NCBI GenBank assembly: GCA_028583605.1
Contig: CM053331.1
Span: 41,113,283 to 41,177,282, forward strand
Direction: 5' to 3'
DNA length: 64,000 nt
Source of the DNA: Dastarcus helophoroides
Lineage: Eukaryota > Arthropoda > Insecta > Coleoptera > Bothrideridae
The position numbers and the translations under genes were made by a program. This document shows, one piece after another, positions 49,126-61,090 of the stretch (positions are counted from its first letter, which is position 1; every line of letters begins with the position of its first letter). The notes beneath the pieces were generated by a model that was given only the letters and a program-made list of their open reading frames with translations, was not told the origin of the DNA and made no database searches.

Positions 49126-50640
49126 TTCCAACAGTTTCTCTCGAAATTTCGGGGAAAATGTCGAATTCTTTCCAAAATGGCAAACAAATTTGACCAAGAT
49201 TTCAGATTTTTGGAAAAATTTTAATATTTTACCAAAATTTCTATTATTTCCCAAATTTTCGAATTTTTCCCATAAGTTCGAATTTTTCCCATGAGTTCGA
49301 ATTTTTCCCATGAGTTCGAATTTTTTCCAAAAAGTCGCATTTTCGCCAGAATTTCGTATTTTACGCAAAATTTCATGTTTTCCCAAGAGTTCGAATTTTT
49401 CCCAAGAGTTCGAATTTTTCCCAAGAGTTCGAACTTTTTACAAGAGTTCGAATTTCACCCAAAGTTTCGAATTTTTCCCAAGAGTTAAAATTTTTCCCAA
49501 AATTTCAAACCTTTCCCGAAATTTCGAATTTTCCATGAGTTGGAATTTATTCTAAGAATTCAAATTTTTCCCAATATTACAAATTTGACCACAATGTTGG
49601 CAAAAATTTTAATATTTTTCCAAAATTGTAATATTTTCGTGAAATTTTCCAGTTTTTCCCACAATTTCGTATTTTTTACATAAGTTCAAATTTTCCCCAT
49701 AAGTTCGAATTTTTCCTAAGAATTCGATTTTTTTCTAATATATTGAATTTGGCCACGATTTTTGCAAAAATGTTAATATTTTCCCAAAATTTCGAATTTT
49801 TCGCCAGTACTTCCAGTTTTTTCCAAAATATCGAATTTTTCCCCAGTACTTCCAGTATTTTCCAAAATGTCAAATGTTTTCCAAAATATCGAATTTTTTT
49901 TCCGAAATTTCGAATTTTTCCCCAGTACTTCCAGTATTTTCCAAAATGTCAAATGTTTTCCAAAATATCGAATTTTTCCCAAAATCGTGAATGTTTCCCG
50001 AAAAATTCCGATTTTCTCCCAAAATCTCGAATTTTTCTTAAAATTTCCGAACCGTAGTTCTTTGATTTTCAAATTTCAATTTAAATTACAATATTTTTCG
50101 TATTATTATTATTTCTTTTAAAATTTCGACTTTTCTTCCCAACATTTCGACGCCAATTTCAAAATTTTGGCAAACCTACAGAAATTTGGGATAAAAAAAA
50201 ATGTTTCTCTAAATTACGAATACTTCACGTGGTTCGCGTAGAAGTTTCGTGAACAAAGTCGAAATTATGAGTCAATTCGTCTTGCAATTTCGACTTTTCT
50301 TACAATTTTGATGTTAATCTTAAAACTTCGAGCAAACATTTGTAATTTTGGAGAAAATTGCAAATTATTTAATGTTGTCCACAATTTCAAATTTTTCTGA
50401 ACATTTCGAACTTTTTCCCAAAATGTCGAATTTTTCCAATTTCGATTTTGTTTCAAAAATTTCGATTTTGCTTCGAAAATTTCGATTTTTTCCTAAAATT
50501 TCTGTTTCCCAAAAGTTCGAATTTTTCCCAAGAGTTCGAATTTTTCCTAAGAGTTCGAACTTTCCCCAAGAGTGAATTTTTCCCAAAAGTTCGAATTCTT
50601 CCCGAAATTTGGAATTTCTTCAAAATTGTCAAACTCAAAA
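49126..50640 (-). repeat. 19-bp satellite form 2, T-rich strand on plus
   Basis: TTTTTCCCAAGAGTTCGAA units. A ~110-bp sub-block (CCCCAGTACTTCCAGTATT, AATGTCAAATGTTTTCC) is repeated at 49850 and 49920. Confidence 0.88.
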
Positions 50641-51500
50641 AAATTCCGTGGTTTTTCTCATTTGTGACTTTAATCTCAAAATTCCTTTTTTCCTGTTCTG
50701 ATTCTCCTCGAAATTTCAAACTTTTAATATTTTCCCTTTACGTGATTTTAAATGAAACAAAAAAATCAAGTTACGCATTTCTAATGAAATTTCAGTTTTT
50801 AAACTTTTCCAGAATTAGTGGTAGTGACAAAATTTTAAAACTTTCCTGAAGTTTTAAGATCTCAACTTTCCCCAAAATTTGAAATTTTTTCTTATACTTG
50901 AAATTTTTCCCAACATTTTAAATGTTTATACAACTTTAAATGCCTCTCATAGTTTCAAAATTTTCCCCAACATTCTAACGCTTTATTTCCATAAATTCAA
51001 AAAAAATCCCCCCATATTTCCGTAAACGGTTTTCCCAGGAATTTCAAAAATAACAATTTTCAAAATTTAACATTTCTTTCCCAATTCTAAAAGTTTATCG
51101 AAGGTTTCAACATTTGTCCAAAATTTCATTGTCTTTCTGTGAAAAAGATACAGAGAATATTTGTCCGAAATTTCAAAATTCTCGCTAACAAGTTTTTCTC
51201 AAAATATAATTTTTCCAAAGATTTAATTTTTTAATAAATTTTTTCCGAACTTAATTTGCCGAAATTTCAAACTTTAATTAAGTCTGTCTTTATTTATTCT
51301 TTTTAATTTTTCGAAAAATATTAAAATTTTGAATTTTTTCCCAAATTTCGAATTTGTTTGAATACTGTCTCGCATTTTCGAAAAAAAAACGAAACTTCCA
51401 TAAAAAGTGAAATTTTGATCTTAATCAAAAACTAAAAATTTGTTGACAAATTTGAAGTTTTCTTGCCAACAAATTTGTCTTTAAGAATTTTCAAGCTTCC
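50641..51500. repeat. degenerate AT-rich satellite-like sequence
   Basis: CCCAAAATTTGAAATTT-type words fade out over this stretch. No gene. Confidence 0.4.
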
Positions 51501-52375
51501 GTTATGACAGTGTTTCATACTTAATGTTTAAGAAGGTACTGACCTTTCTACCCCTCGGAACCTTGAATTTTCTCGAGACTTCAGCAGATGCGAGTGTCTG
51601 CCGATTTCCGTATCTGACTAGCTCCGTTGCCCCGCTGCAAAGGCGAACGAATTGAGAACAACCCATTGATTATTATTAAAGTGTAATCCGGTTATTAACT
51701 CACACTCCGTGCATGATGCAAGGGGGGCGCCGCCCTGTCCACCCCTCGTTCGTTCGCGCCCCCAACGCGGCCCGATTGACAATTTATATCCATTATATTT
51801 ATGTATTTTTACCAAGCCAAGAGCCGCGCTCTCCGATGATGATATTGCACACACCGTTTTTTCCTTTTTTTTTTCATACATATTTGGGAATAACGGTTCG
51901 CCCCGGGGTTTGATTGAAGGCCCGTATCCATTCCGATATTTGATAACCAAATGTGATATATTTGATTTCTGCTTTGCTGCTTCTCGTTCGCTTATCTACA
52001 AGTATCATGATGAATTGGGGATTTTTAACCAAATAAAGGACGTCGAGGCTAAAAAAAAACGCGATCGATAGCGTCACGTCGAAATTGCAGGCGCGTCAAT
52101 TTAGAAAAATACGTTTTTCATTTGCTTCTCTTCTTTTCATCGAAGAGAAGAATGAAAATCTCAAAAAATTTTAGAGTGGTCCAATTAAAAGGGTAGAATT
52201 TAATTTTGATGTTTTTTTATCGAAGTATTACAGTTTATTTTTTAAATTTTATTTAATTTATTTTCTTAAAAGGTGCAATAGTGTCTTAAGATACTCACCA
52301 CAAATGCAGTGTGAATTTATAACAAACATTTATTTTTCCAAGGTACACCAAACCGATAATGCTTCAAAGATGGTG
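51501..52375. other. unique intergenic sequence, nothing recognised
   Basis: Frames on both strands overlap at 51618-52077, none with a recognisable motif. A CpG-richer patch lies at 51720-51780. Confidence 0.5.
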
Positions 52376-55250
52376 ATGAAAATTTGGGAACTTTCGAAAT
52401 CTTGGGAAAAATATAAATTTTTGCAAAAATTTGACATCGTTGTCCTTTTGGGAAAATTTTCGAAATGTTGGGAGATTTTTTGAAATTTTGGGAAATTCGT
52501 AATGTATGGAAAATATTAAAATTTTTGCGAAAATCTTGGTTATGTTTGAAATTTTGGGGAAAATCCAAACTCTTGGAAAAAATTCGAACTCTTGGGAAAA
52601 ATTCGAATTTTGCGTAAAATTTGAAATTTTGGAAAAAATTCGTACTCATGGGAAAAATTCGAACTCATGGGAAAAATTTTGGGAAAAAAATTGAATTTTT
52701 TGACATCATTGTCCTTTTGGGAAATTCGTTATGTAAGGTAAATATTAAAATGTTTGCGAAAATCTGAGTTAAATTTGAAATTTTTGGGAAAAATTTAAAC
52801 CCTTAGGAAAAATTCGAAATTTTGAGAAAATATTAAAATTTTTGCAAAAATCTTGATCAAATTCGAAATTTTGGGTAAAATTCGAACTCTTGGACAGAGT
52901 TAGAACTGTTTGGAAACATTCGAACTCTTGGGAAATATTCGATCTCTTGGGAAAAATTTGAACTCTTGGGAAAATTCGAAATTTTGCGTTAAATACTAAA
53001 TTCTGGGGAAAAATTTGAAATTTTGGAAAACATTCGAACTCACGGGAAAAATTCGAACTCATGGGAAAAATTAGAACTCTTGGGAAAATTCGAAATTTTG
53101 AAAAAGAATTGAATTTTTTGACATCGTTGTCTTTTTGGGAAAATTTTCGAAGTTTTGGCAATTTTTTTGAAGTTTTGGGAAATTCGTTATGTAAGGAAAA
53201 TATTAAAATTTTTGCGAAAATTTTAGTTAAATTGGAAATTTCGGGAAAAATATGAAATTTTGGGAAAAATTCAAACTCTTGGGAAAAATTCGAAATTTTA
53301 GGAAAATATTAAAATTTTTGCAAAATTCTTGTTCAAATTCGAAATTGTGGGTAATATTCGAACTCTTGGAAAAAGTTCGAACTCTTGGAAAAAATTCGAA
53401 CTCTTGGAAAAAGTTCGAACTCTTGGAAAAAGTTCGAACTCTTGGAAAAAGTTCGAACTCTTGGAAAAAGTTCGAACTCTTGGAAAAAATTCGAACTTTT
53501 GGGAAAAATTCGAAATTTTGCGAAAAATTCGAAATTCTGGGGAAAAATGTAAAATTTTTGAAAAAATTCGATCTCATGGGGAAAATTCGAACTCATAGAG
53601 AAAATTCGAACTCATGAGGAAAATTCGACCTCATGGGAAAATTCGACCTCATGGGGAAAATTCGAACTAATGGGAAAAACTGGAAATTTTGGCAGAAATT
53701 CGAAGATTTAGGAAATATTTTCAATTTTGGAAAAACTTTGATATTTTGGGAACAGTCTGAAAATACGCGAAAAATTCGAAATTTTGGGAAAAATTCGAAA
53801 TTCTGGGGAAAAATTCGAAATTTTGCGAAAAATTCTAAATTCTGGGAAAAAATGTGAAATTTTGGAAAAAATGTGAAATTTTGGAAAAAATTCGAACTCA
53901 TGGGGAAAATTTGAACTCATGAAAAACATTCGAACTCATGGAAAAAATTCAAACTCATGGGAAAATTCGAACTCATGGGGAAAATTCGAACTAATGGCAG
54001 AAATTCGAAGATTTAGGAAATATTTTCAATTTTGGAAAAAATTTGATATTTTGGGAACAGTCTGAAAATACGCGAAAAATTCGAAATTTTGGGAAAAATT
54101 CGAAATTCTGGGGAAAAATTCGAAATTTTGCGAAAAATTCTAAATTCTGGGGAAAAATGTGAAATTTTGGAAAAAATTCGAACTCATGGGAAAAATTCGA
54201 ACTCATGAAAAACATTCGAACTCATGGGAAAAATTCGAACTCATGGGAAAATTCGAACTCATGGGGAAAATTCGAACTAATGGGGAAAATTCGAACTAAT
54301 GGCAGAACTTCGAAGATTTAGGAAATATTTTCAATTTTGGAAAAAATTTGATATTTTGGGAACAGTCTGAAAATACGCGAAAAATTCGAAATTTGGGAAA
54401 AATTCGAAATTTTGGGAAAAATTCGAAATTCTGGGATGAAATTTGAAATATTGGGAAAATTCCAAATTTTGGGAAAAATTCGAAATCTTACTAAAAATTC
54501 GAACTCCTGGGAAAAAATCAAACTTATGGAAAAGTCGAAATTTTGGGAAAAATTGGAAATTTTGACAGAAATTCGAAGATTAAGGAAACATTTTCGATTT
54601 TGGAAAAAATTCGATATTTTGAGAACAGTTCAAAAATACGCGAAAAATTCGAAATGTTGCGAAAATTTCAAAATTCTGAGGTAAAATTTGAAACATTGGA
54701 AAAAATTCGAAATCTTACTAAAAATTCGAACTCTTGGGAAAAATTCTTACTTATGGGAAAGTCGAAATTTACGAGATTTACGAAACATTTTCGATTTTGG
54801 AAAAAATTCGGTACTTTGGGAACAGTTCAAAAATACGCGAAAAATTCGAAATCTTGCTGAAAATTCGATCTCTTGGGAAAAATTCGAACTTATGGGAAAA
54901 CGTCGAAATTTTATGAAAAATTGGAAATTTTGGCAGAAATTTGAAGATTTAGGAAACATTTTCGATTTTGGAAAAAATTCGATATTTTGGGAACAGCTCG
55001 AAAATACGCGAAAAATTCGAAATTTTGCAAAAAAATCGAAATTCTGGGGTAAAATGTAAAATTTTGGGAAAAATTCGAAATCTTGCGAAAAATTCGAACT
55101 CCTGGGAAAAATTCGAACTTATGGGAAAAAGGCGAAATTTTGGCAAAAATTGGAAATTTTGGCAGAAATTCGAAGATTCAGGAAAAATTTTCGATTTTCG
55201 AAAAAATTCGATATTTTGGGAACAGTTTGAAAATCGTGACAAATTCGAAA
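52376..55250 (+). repeat. 19-bp satellite form 2 with a ~305-bp higher-order repeat
   Basis: A-rich strand on plus. The marker GGGAACAGTCTGAAAATACGCG occurs at 53748, 54053, 54358, 54621 (GAGAACAG), 54818, 54989 and 55218; spacings are 305, 305, 263, 197, 171 and 229. The first three units are near-identical, so expansion there is recent. Simple (GAACTCTTGGAAAAAGTTC) runs lie at 53360-53480. The block ends at a palindromic element. Confidence 0.9.
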
Positions 55251-55251
55251 T

Positions 55252-55395
55252 TCTAAAAATTGAAATACGAACCTTGTCCCCTTAAACCGAGAAAGATTAA
55301 ACGCTAATTATCTTCAGAGAGATAATATCTCTGTAAAGATGACAGTCTGCCTATCGAAACGCGTTAGAGCAACTATTGTGACTGCTAAAGATTAA
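55252..55395 (+). mobile_element. palindromic element, truncated, copy 6
   Basis: The left arm (AATTGAAATACGAACCTTGTC, CCGAGAAAGATTAAACG) is shortened. The centre reads CTGTAAAGATGACAGTCTGCC then TATCGAAACGCGTTAGAGCA. Stem II is broken and the CTGA core disrupted, and the right arm is lost after AACTATTGTG. Confidence 0.6.
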
Positions 55396-55554
55396 ATTTT
55401 GCAAGTTTGTCTTCTCTACTTAGGTTTGCTACAGATTAAATTAATTTTGATTTTTCTCTTTGAGTTTGTCACGATTAAATTTAATATTTGTTTTCCTTTT
55501 GTTTGTATTTGTTAAAGATTAATTTTTTTATTAGGATTTTATTGCGTATAATAT

Positions 55555-55927
55555 TGTAACGCAATGTAAATAGATGGAATAGAATTTAGAATAGAAATGT
55601 ATAATTTAGTAAATAAAAAAGTTTCCAGAAGGATCTGATAAGGGGAAGGCGGCCGCGATAACGAAACAAACCCCAGATAAGCGTTCCAGAAATTTCGGCA
55701 TTCGGTAAGCCTTATCTACCGAAAATTCTGGAAGCCGGCGGCCAAAATTATAAAAAGGCGGTCAGCTTTCCCTCGAGTCAGTCAGTTAGAGTCAGTGTAA
55801 TTAGTGGGTTAGCAATTAGTAAATAAGTAGTGAGTTACTATTCAGTTGAAGTATGCCGAGATAATTTGGTAATAAAGTGGGTCTTATTCGATAAGTATAA
55901 TCAATTCGAACCGATAAGCCCGTAACA
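55555..55927 (+). mobile_element. solo LTR, first of a tandem pair
   Basis: It starts TGTAACGCAATG and ends AGCCCGTAACA, with ATAT before (55551-55554) and after (55928-55931). AATAAA lies at 55871-55876. The second LTR follows immediately after the ATAT, with no internal region between. Confidence 0.9.
55623..55787 (+). promoter_or_regulatory. LTR promoter: heat-shock elements, GATA motifs, TATA, initiator
   Basis: Elements in order are TTCCAGAA (55623-55630), TGATAAG (55636-55642), GCGGCCGC, AGATAAG (55675-55681), the perfect trimer TTCCAGAAATTTC (55684-55696), CTTATCT (55711-55717), TTCTGGAA (55726-55733), TATAAAA (55749-55755) and a TCAGTCAGTT initiator (55778-55787). TTCnnGAAnnTTC is the consensus bound by trimeric HSF, and WGATAR is the GATA-factor consensus. 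Binding here is inferred from sequence only. Confidence 0.7.
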
Positions 55928-55931
55928 ATAT

Positions 55932-56298
55932 TGTAATGCAATGTAAATAGATGGAATAGAATTTAGAATAGAAATGTATAATTTAGTAAATAAAAAAGTT
56001 TCCAGAAAGATCTGATAAGGGGAAAGCGGCCGCGATAACGTAACAAATGGCAGATAAGCGTTCCAGAAATTTCGGCAAACGATAAGCCTTATCTGCCAAA
56101 AAGTTCTAGAAGCCGGGGCCAAAACTATAAAAGGCGGTCAGCTTTCCCTCGAGTCAGTCAGTTAGAAGTCAGTGTAGTTAGTGGGTTAGCAATTAGTAAA
56201 TAAGTAGTGAGCTATTGTTCAGTTGAAGTGTGCCGAGTTAATTTGGTAATAAAGTGGTAAAATCACGTGTAATCAATTGAACCGATAAGCCCCTAACA
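55932..56298 (+). mobile_element. solo LTR, second of a tandem pair
   Basis: It starts TGTAATGCAATG and ends CCCCTAACA, followed by ATAT (56299-56302). It has TTCCAGAA (56000-56007), TTCCAGAAATTTC (56061-56073), TTCTAGAA (56104-56111), TATAAAA (56126-56132) and AATAAA (56248-56253). It is close in sequence to its neighbour but not identical. Confidence 0.9.
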
Positions 56299-56302
56299 AT
56301 AT

Positions 56303-58680
56303 AAATAGTTGAAATAAAAAATGTATAAAAATTGAAAGGAAATAAATTATAAAAATAATAAATAATACTATAACATGGCGATACAGGCAATAGATGTCTA
56401 CAATTTTTCGTCATCAGATTCCACATTAGTCAATTCTGTCGCGAAAAAAACTTGATTAATTTCCGTCAGGTTGTCAAAATGTGTGCGAACCATCCATTAC
56501 GATTAATGGCGCTTATTATTCCTTAGATATAATTCAGTTTTTGTGCCAGTTTTTCAAGAATAACATTTTATTGAGATTTAATGAGCGCAAATGATGATTA
56601 CATTTCTAGTTTGATGGCGAAAGGTTCATCAAAGTTACGTTTTATTTGTTGCGTACGTACTCACGCATAGCGATCTTTTTAGGAAATTGTTACGATTACT
56701 TACATGATAAAGAAGTAAACGTTGAACTTGACGAGTGACGGAATCTGAAACAAACAATCAAATTTTGAGACGATGCTAGAAAAATGTTGGCTACAGCAAC
56801 TGATTTATTGCATGAAACCACTTTAGAATTCTTAACGCCTGATTTTTGGTAAAGCGGAAGTTCCAAATTTTTGAAATTTTAAAATTCTAACATTTTAACG
56901 CTTTGATCTGGAAAATTTTGATCACAGAACCATTAATGCATCTGAGATTCACATTTCATATCGTCTTATGATGATAAAGGTGTAGAGGTCGCAATTCTTA
57001 ACGAGTGATTTTTGGTAAAGTCAAATTTTCGAATTTCGCCCTCGATCGCTCCCGAGACCGGATCGATAGGCGATAAACATTGTCCGCTCGCGAAACGTAT
57101 TCACATTACACGTCCGCGAAATTAAAAAAGAATATGAGTTTTTACGCCGACGAAACGCTACCCCTCCGCTCGCACCCATTAGTAATTCAGTCGACCCCAA
57201 TCACGCGGGAGGACCGAATACGGTCTAATTATTGTAATGGACGGCGATTTCGCTGATTTTATTTTAAAATTCCGAAAAAAAAAACGTAAATTATTAATAC
57301 ATGGAAAATTCGCGAGCCGTCACCCTTATTCAATTACTGGACCGTATTCGGTCAACGGGAACGTCGAAATGCGTCACGGGCGAATGACAAATGAAATTCG
57401 AAAGATGCGGCCGCTGTGGAGCTAAGCGGACACGAGCGTCGGTTGTTTTAATCCAAGAAAAAGCAAAGACGTAAAAGACACATTTAATTTTCCATCTACA
57501 ATCGGAATATATAATAAAAGTGGGCCGCTGTAGAGAAACAATCGCATGTCTGAATAAAAGAGGAGGGCAACGGCAAATAAGACAAGTAGATAATTTCTTT
57601 GGCAAATGCTGCATCCTCTGAATAAAACATCGAAGGGCTAGAGAGAGAGTTAACTTTTAACATAGACGTAGAGCTGCATCACGAAACATCGTTTATATTT
57701 AAATTTTTATCCCGAGCACATTGTAGTTAGAAAGAAGAGAGATATGATTTGCTAGTAGTAGCTGCTTAGTTAGCAATGCATTTATGTATATATTTGCCGA
57801 GAGACGAAATACACGACCGGCGGCCATCTTGAATTGATTTCAAATCGATATGTCATTATATTAATTCCAATAAATAACAAATGAATGCTTACCAACCTCT
57901 GCCATTACATCGGATCGTGATTTCGCATTCTAACTTATTTGCGAAATTTAAAAAATGACAGTTTTTACGTTCGACCTCACTCCCGCCGCCGCCGCCCCGG
58001 CGTCGCTACATATTTATGATTTTTAGAGTGCTCCCGTCCAAAAACCTACTACGCCAACATACTTCATTAATGTGGCTCATCGCGAAAAAAAACCATCAAT
58101 TTATATCGTATTCGGCGTACAAAAAACACTCTCTACATCAGCGTAAATTTTTATAAATCTCAAACACGATCAAGGGGGTAAAATGCACCCAGGAGTCGTC
58201 ACCACTCAAATTCAATCGGATCTCATATTCCCGTGGATAACTAATTTCTAGTAAAATATAACAAGGTATACTCTTGTTGTTATCTACTCTTTGTCTTAGA
58301 GAGAAGAGAAAAGGAGGAAGATAAACGAAAGATGAATTAAAACCAAAACAAAAAACAATGATAGAGAAAGAATGAGAAGGAAAGAGGAAAAAAAGAACGA
58401 AAGAAAAAGGAAAAGAAAAAAAAGTGAAAGAAAAAGGAAAAGAAAAAAAAAGTGAAAGAAAAAAGGTAGAGAACAAACGAAAAGAAAATGAAAAAAAGAT
58501 AAAAATACACAAGAAGGAAGGAAAAAAGAAAAACAAATAAGAATGATTGAAGTAGGGACCATATTACGCATGAAACAAACACACTCACATAAAAAAAGAC
58601 TTTTGATCCAGAATCCTCACGTGTATCTATACACGTTTTCCAAATTACGCATTTTTTATCAAACTGAAACTCAACTCAAT
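56303..58680. other. unique intergenic sequence, includes a purine-rich patch
   Basis: No gene recognised. A purine-rich AAAGAAAAAGGAAAAG stretch lies at 58300-58545, and small frames complementary to it are low-complexity. A GCCGCCGCCGCC run lies near 57985-57996. A short inverted pair, GACCGAATACGGTC at 57211-57224 and GACCGTATTCGGTC at 57341-57354, flanks 57225-57340. Confidence 0.5.
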
Positions 58681-58821
58681 ATTTAGACGTTTCTGGAAAA
58701 TAGGGCTCCTTTCTCAAAATTCGCTTTTTTCGAAATTTCCACTTTTATCTCAAAATTTCGATTTTTTTTATTGAAAAACGCATTTTTTATCGAAAGTTTA
58801 ACTCAATCCCTTTTCTTTTTG

Positions 58822-59038
58822 ATGGAACGGACTGGTCCTTGGTTATCTTCAAAAATTGAAATACAGAACTTGTCCCCTGAAACCAAGAAAGATTAAAAAA
58901 CACAACAAAGGTTGCTCTAACGCAGTTAGACAGTTATCTCTGAAGATGACAGCTTGGCTGTCGAAACGCGTTAGAGCAACCTTTGTTGTGTTTTTTAATC
59001 TTTCTCGGTTTCAGGGGACAAGTTCTGTATTTCAATCC
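58822..59038 (+). mobile_element. palindromic element with hammerhead-like centre, copy 7
   Basis: The outer end GATGGAACGGACTGGTCCTTGG and left arm are complete. The right arm runs TTTTTTAATCTTTCTCGGTTTC to GTTCTGTATTTCAATC. It is the copy with the best preserved left side and palindromic arms of about 85 bp. It sits just before a T-rich satellite block. Confidence 0.75.
58933..58980 (+). ncRNA. hammerhead-ribozyme-like motif
   Basis: CTGAAGA (58940-58946), T, stem II GACAGC-TTG-GCTGTC (58948-58962), GAAA (58963-58966), a minimal stem III with GT at 58970-58971, then AGAGCAAC (58973-58980). The stem I 5' strand is TTATCT, and only the inner three pairs are good. The core is identical to that at 5659. 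Confidence 0.5.
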
Positions 59039-59043
59039 CTTTT

Positions 59044-61090
59044 CTGAAAATTTGACTTCTGGAAATTAAGACCTTTTTGGAAATTTTGATATTTTTAAGA
59101 TCTACACCTTTCTCGAAATTTGCACATTTGTGTCGACATTCTGTCCCAAAATTGGACTTTTTTGTCAACATTTTGTTTAAAAATTCGACTTTTTTGCCAA
59201 CCTTTTTTTCTAAAAATTGGACTTTTCCCCGAAACTTTCCCGTTTTTTAAATTCTTGTTGTTCTTGAAATTCCAATTCGAAATTCGATGTTTTTCTCAAA
59301 ATTTGACTTTCTTTAGACATTTTTGGATTTTTCCCAAGAATTCGAATGTTTCCCAAAATTTTGAATTTTTTCCCAAGAGTTCGAATTTTTTTCCAAGAGA
59401 TCAACTTTTTTCCGGAATTTCGAATTTTTTCCCAAGAGTTCGATTTTTATACAAAATATCGAATTTTTTCCCAAGAGTTCGAATTTTTCCCACAATTTCG
59501 AATCTTTCCCAAGAGATCAAATTTTTTTCAAAATTTCGAATTTTTTTTCAAGGATTCGAACTTTTCCCAAAATTTCGAATTTTTTTCCCAAGAGATCGAA
59601 TTTTATACAGAATTTCGAATTTTTTCCAATTTTTTTTTAGTTTGTCTCAATCCCCAAATCTGACCTTTTTTCTGAAAAATTGACTTCTGGGAAATTTCGA
59701 CTTTTTTGGAGAATTTTGACTCTTTTAAGATCTAACCTTTCTCGAAATTTGCACATTTTTGTCAACATTCTGTCCCAAAAGTGGACTTTTTTGTCAACAT
59801 TTTGTCTAAACATTCGACTTTTTCCCCAAAACTTTGCTGTTTATTTTTTAATCTTTTTGTTCTTGAAATTCCAATTCAAATTTCGATGTTTTTCTCAAAA
59901 TTTGACTTACTCTGGACATTTTTGGATTTTTCGAAAAACTTCGACTCTCCCAAAATTTCGAACTTCTTCCCAAGAGTTCGAATTGTTCCCAAAATTTCGA
60001 TTTTTTTTCCCAAGAGTTCGAATTTTTCCCAAAATTTCGAATGTTTTCCCAAGAGATCAAATTTTTTACAGAATTTCGATATTTTTCCAATTTTTTTTTT
60101 GAGTTTGACTCAAATCCCAAATCTGACCTTTTTTTCTGAAAAATTGACTTCTGGGAAATTTCGACTTTTTTGGGAAATTTTGACTTTTTTAAGATCTACA
60201 CCTTTCTCAAAATTTGCGCATTTTTGTCAACATTCTGTCTCAAAAGTGGACTTTTTTGTCAACATTTTGTCTAAACATTCGACTTTTTTCCCGAAACCTT
60301 CCCGTTTTTTTTTATCTTATTGTTCTTGAAATTCCAATTCAAATTTCGATGTTTTTCACAAAATTTGACTTTCTTTGGACATTTTTGGATTTCTCCAAAA
60401 AATTCGACTCTTTCCCAAATTTCGAATTTTTTCCCAAGAGTTCGAATTTTTCCCAAAATTTCGAATTTTTTCCAAAATTTCGAATTTTTTCCCGAGATCA
60501 AATTTTTTACAGAATTTCGATATTTTTCCAATTTTTTTTTTGAGTTTGACTCAAATCCCAAATCTGACCTTTTTTTCTGAAAAATTGACTTCTGGGAAAT
60601 TTCGACTTTTTTGGGAAATTTTGACTTTTTTAAGATCTACACCTTTCTCAAAATTTGCGCATTTTTGTCAACATTCTGTCTCAAAAGTGGACTTTTTTGT
60701 CAACATTTTGTCTAAACATTCGACTTTTTTCCCGAAACCTTCCCGTTTTTTTTTATCTTATTGTTCTTGAAATTCCAATTCAAATTTCGATGTTTTTCTC
60801 AAAATTTGACTTTCTCTGGACATTTTTGTATTTTTCGAAAAAATTCGACTCTCCCAAAATTTCGAATTTCTTCCCAAGAGTTCGAATTGTTCCCAAAATT
60901 TCAATTTTTTTCCCAAGAGTTCAAATTGTTCCCAAAATTTCGATTTTTTCCCCAAGATTTCGAATTGTTCCCAGAATATCGAATTTTTTCCAAAATTTCA
61001 AATGTTACCCAAAATTTTGAAATTTTCCCCAGAATTTCAAGTTTTTCCCACATTCGAAATTTTTCCCAAAATTTCAAATTTTAGCCAAAA
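59044..61090 (-). repeat. 19-bp satellite form 2 in ~440-630 bp higher-order units
   Basis: A module (CTGAAAAATTGACTTCTGGG, TTTTTGTCAACATTCTGTC, TGTTCTTGAAATTCCAATTC, then 19-bp TTTTTCCCAAGAGTTCGAA units) starts at 59044, 59672, 60136 and 60577. The units at 60136 and 60577 are near-identical over 441 bp. The module mixes a non-repetitive ~250-bp part with 19-bp units. Confidence 0.85.

Noticed and set aside
51618..52077. Frames of 110-120 codons as a possible gene
   Set aside because: Overlapping frames on both strands, low similarity to anything recognised, and a simple T-run inside the putative product.
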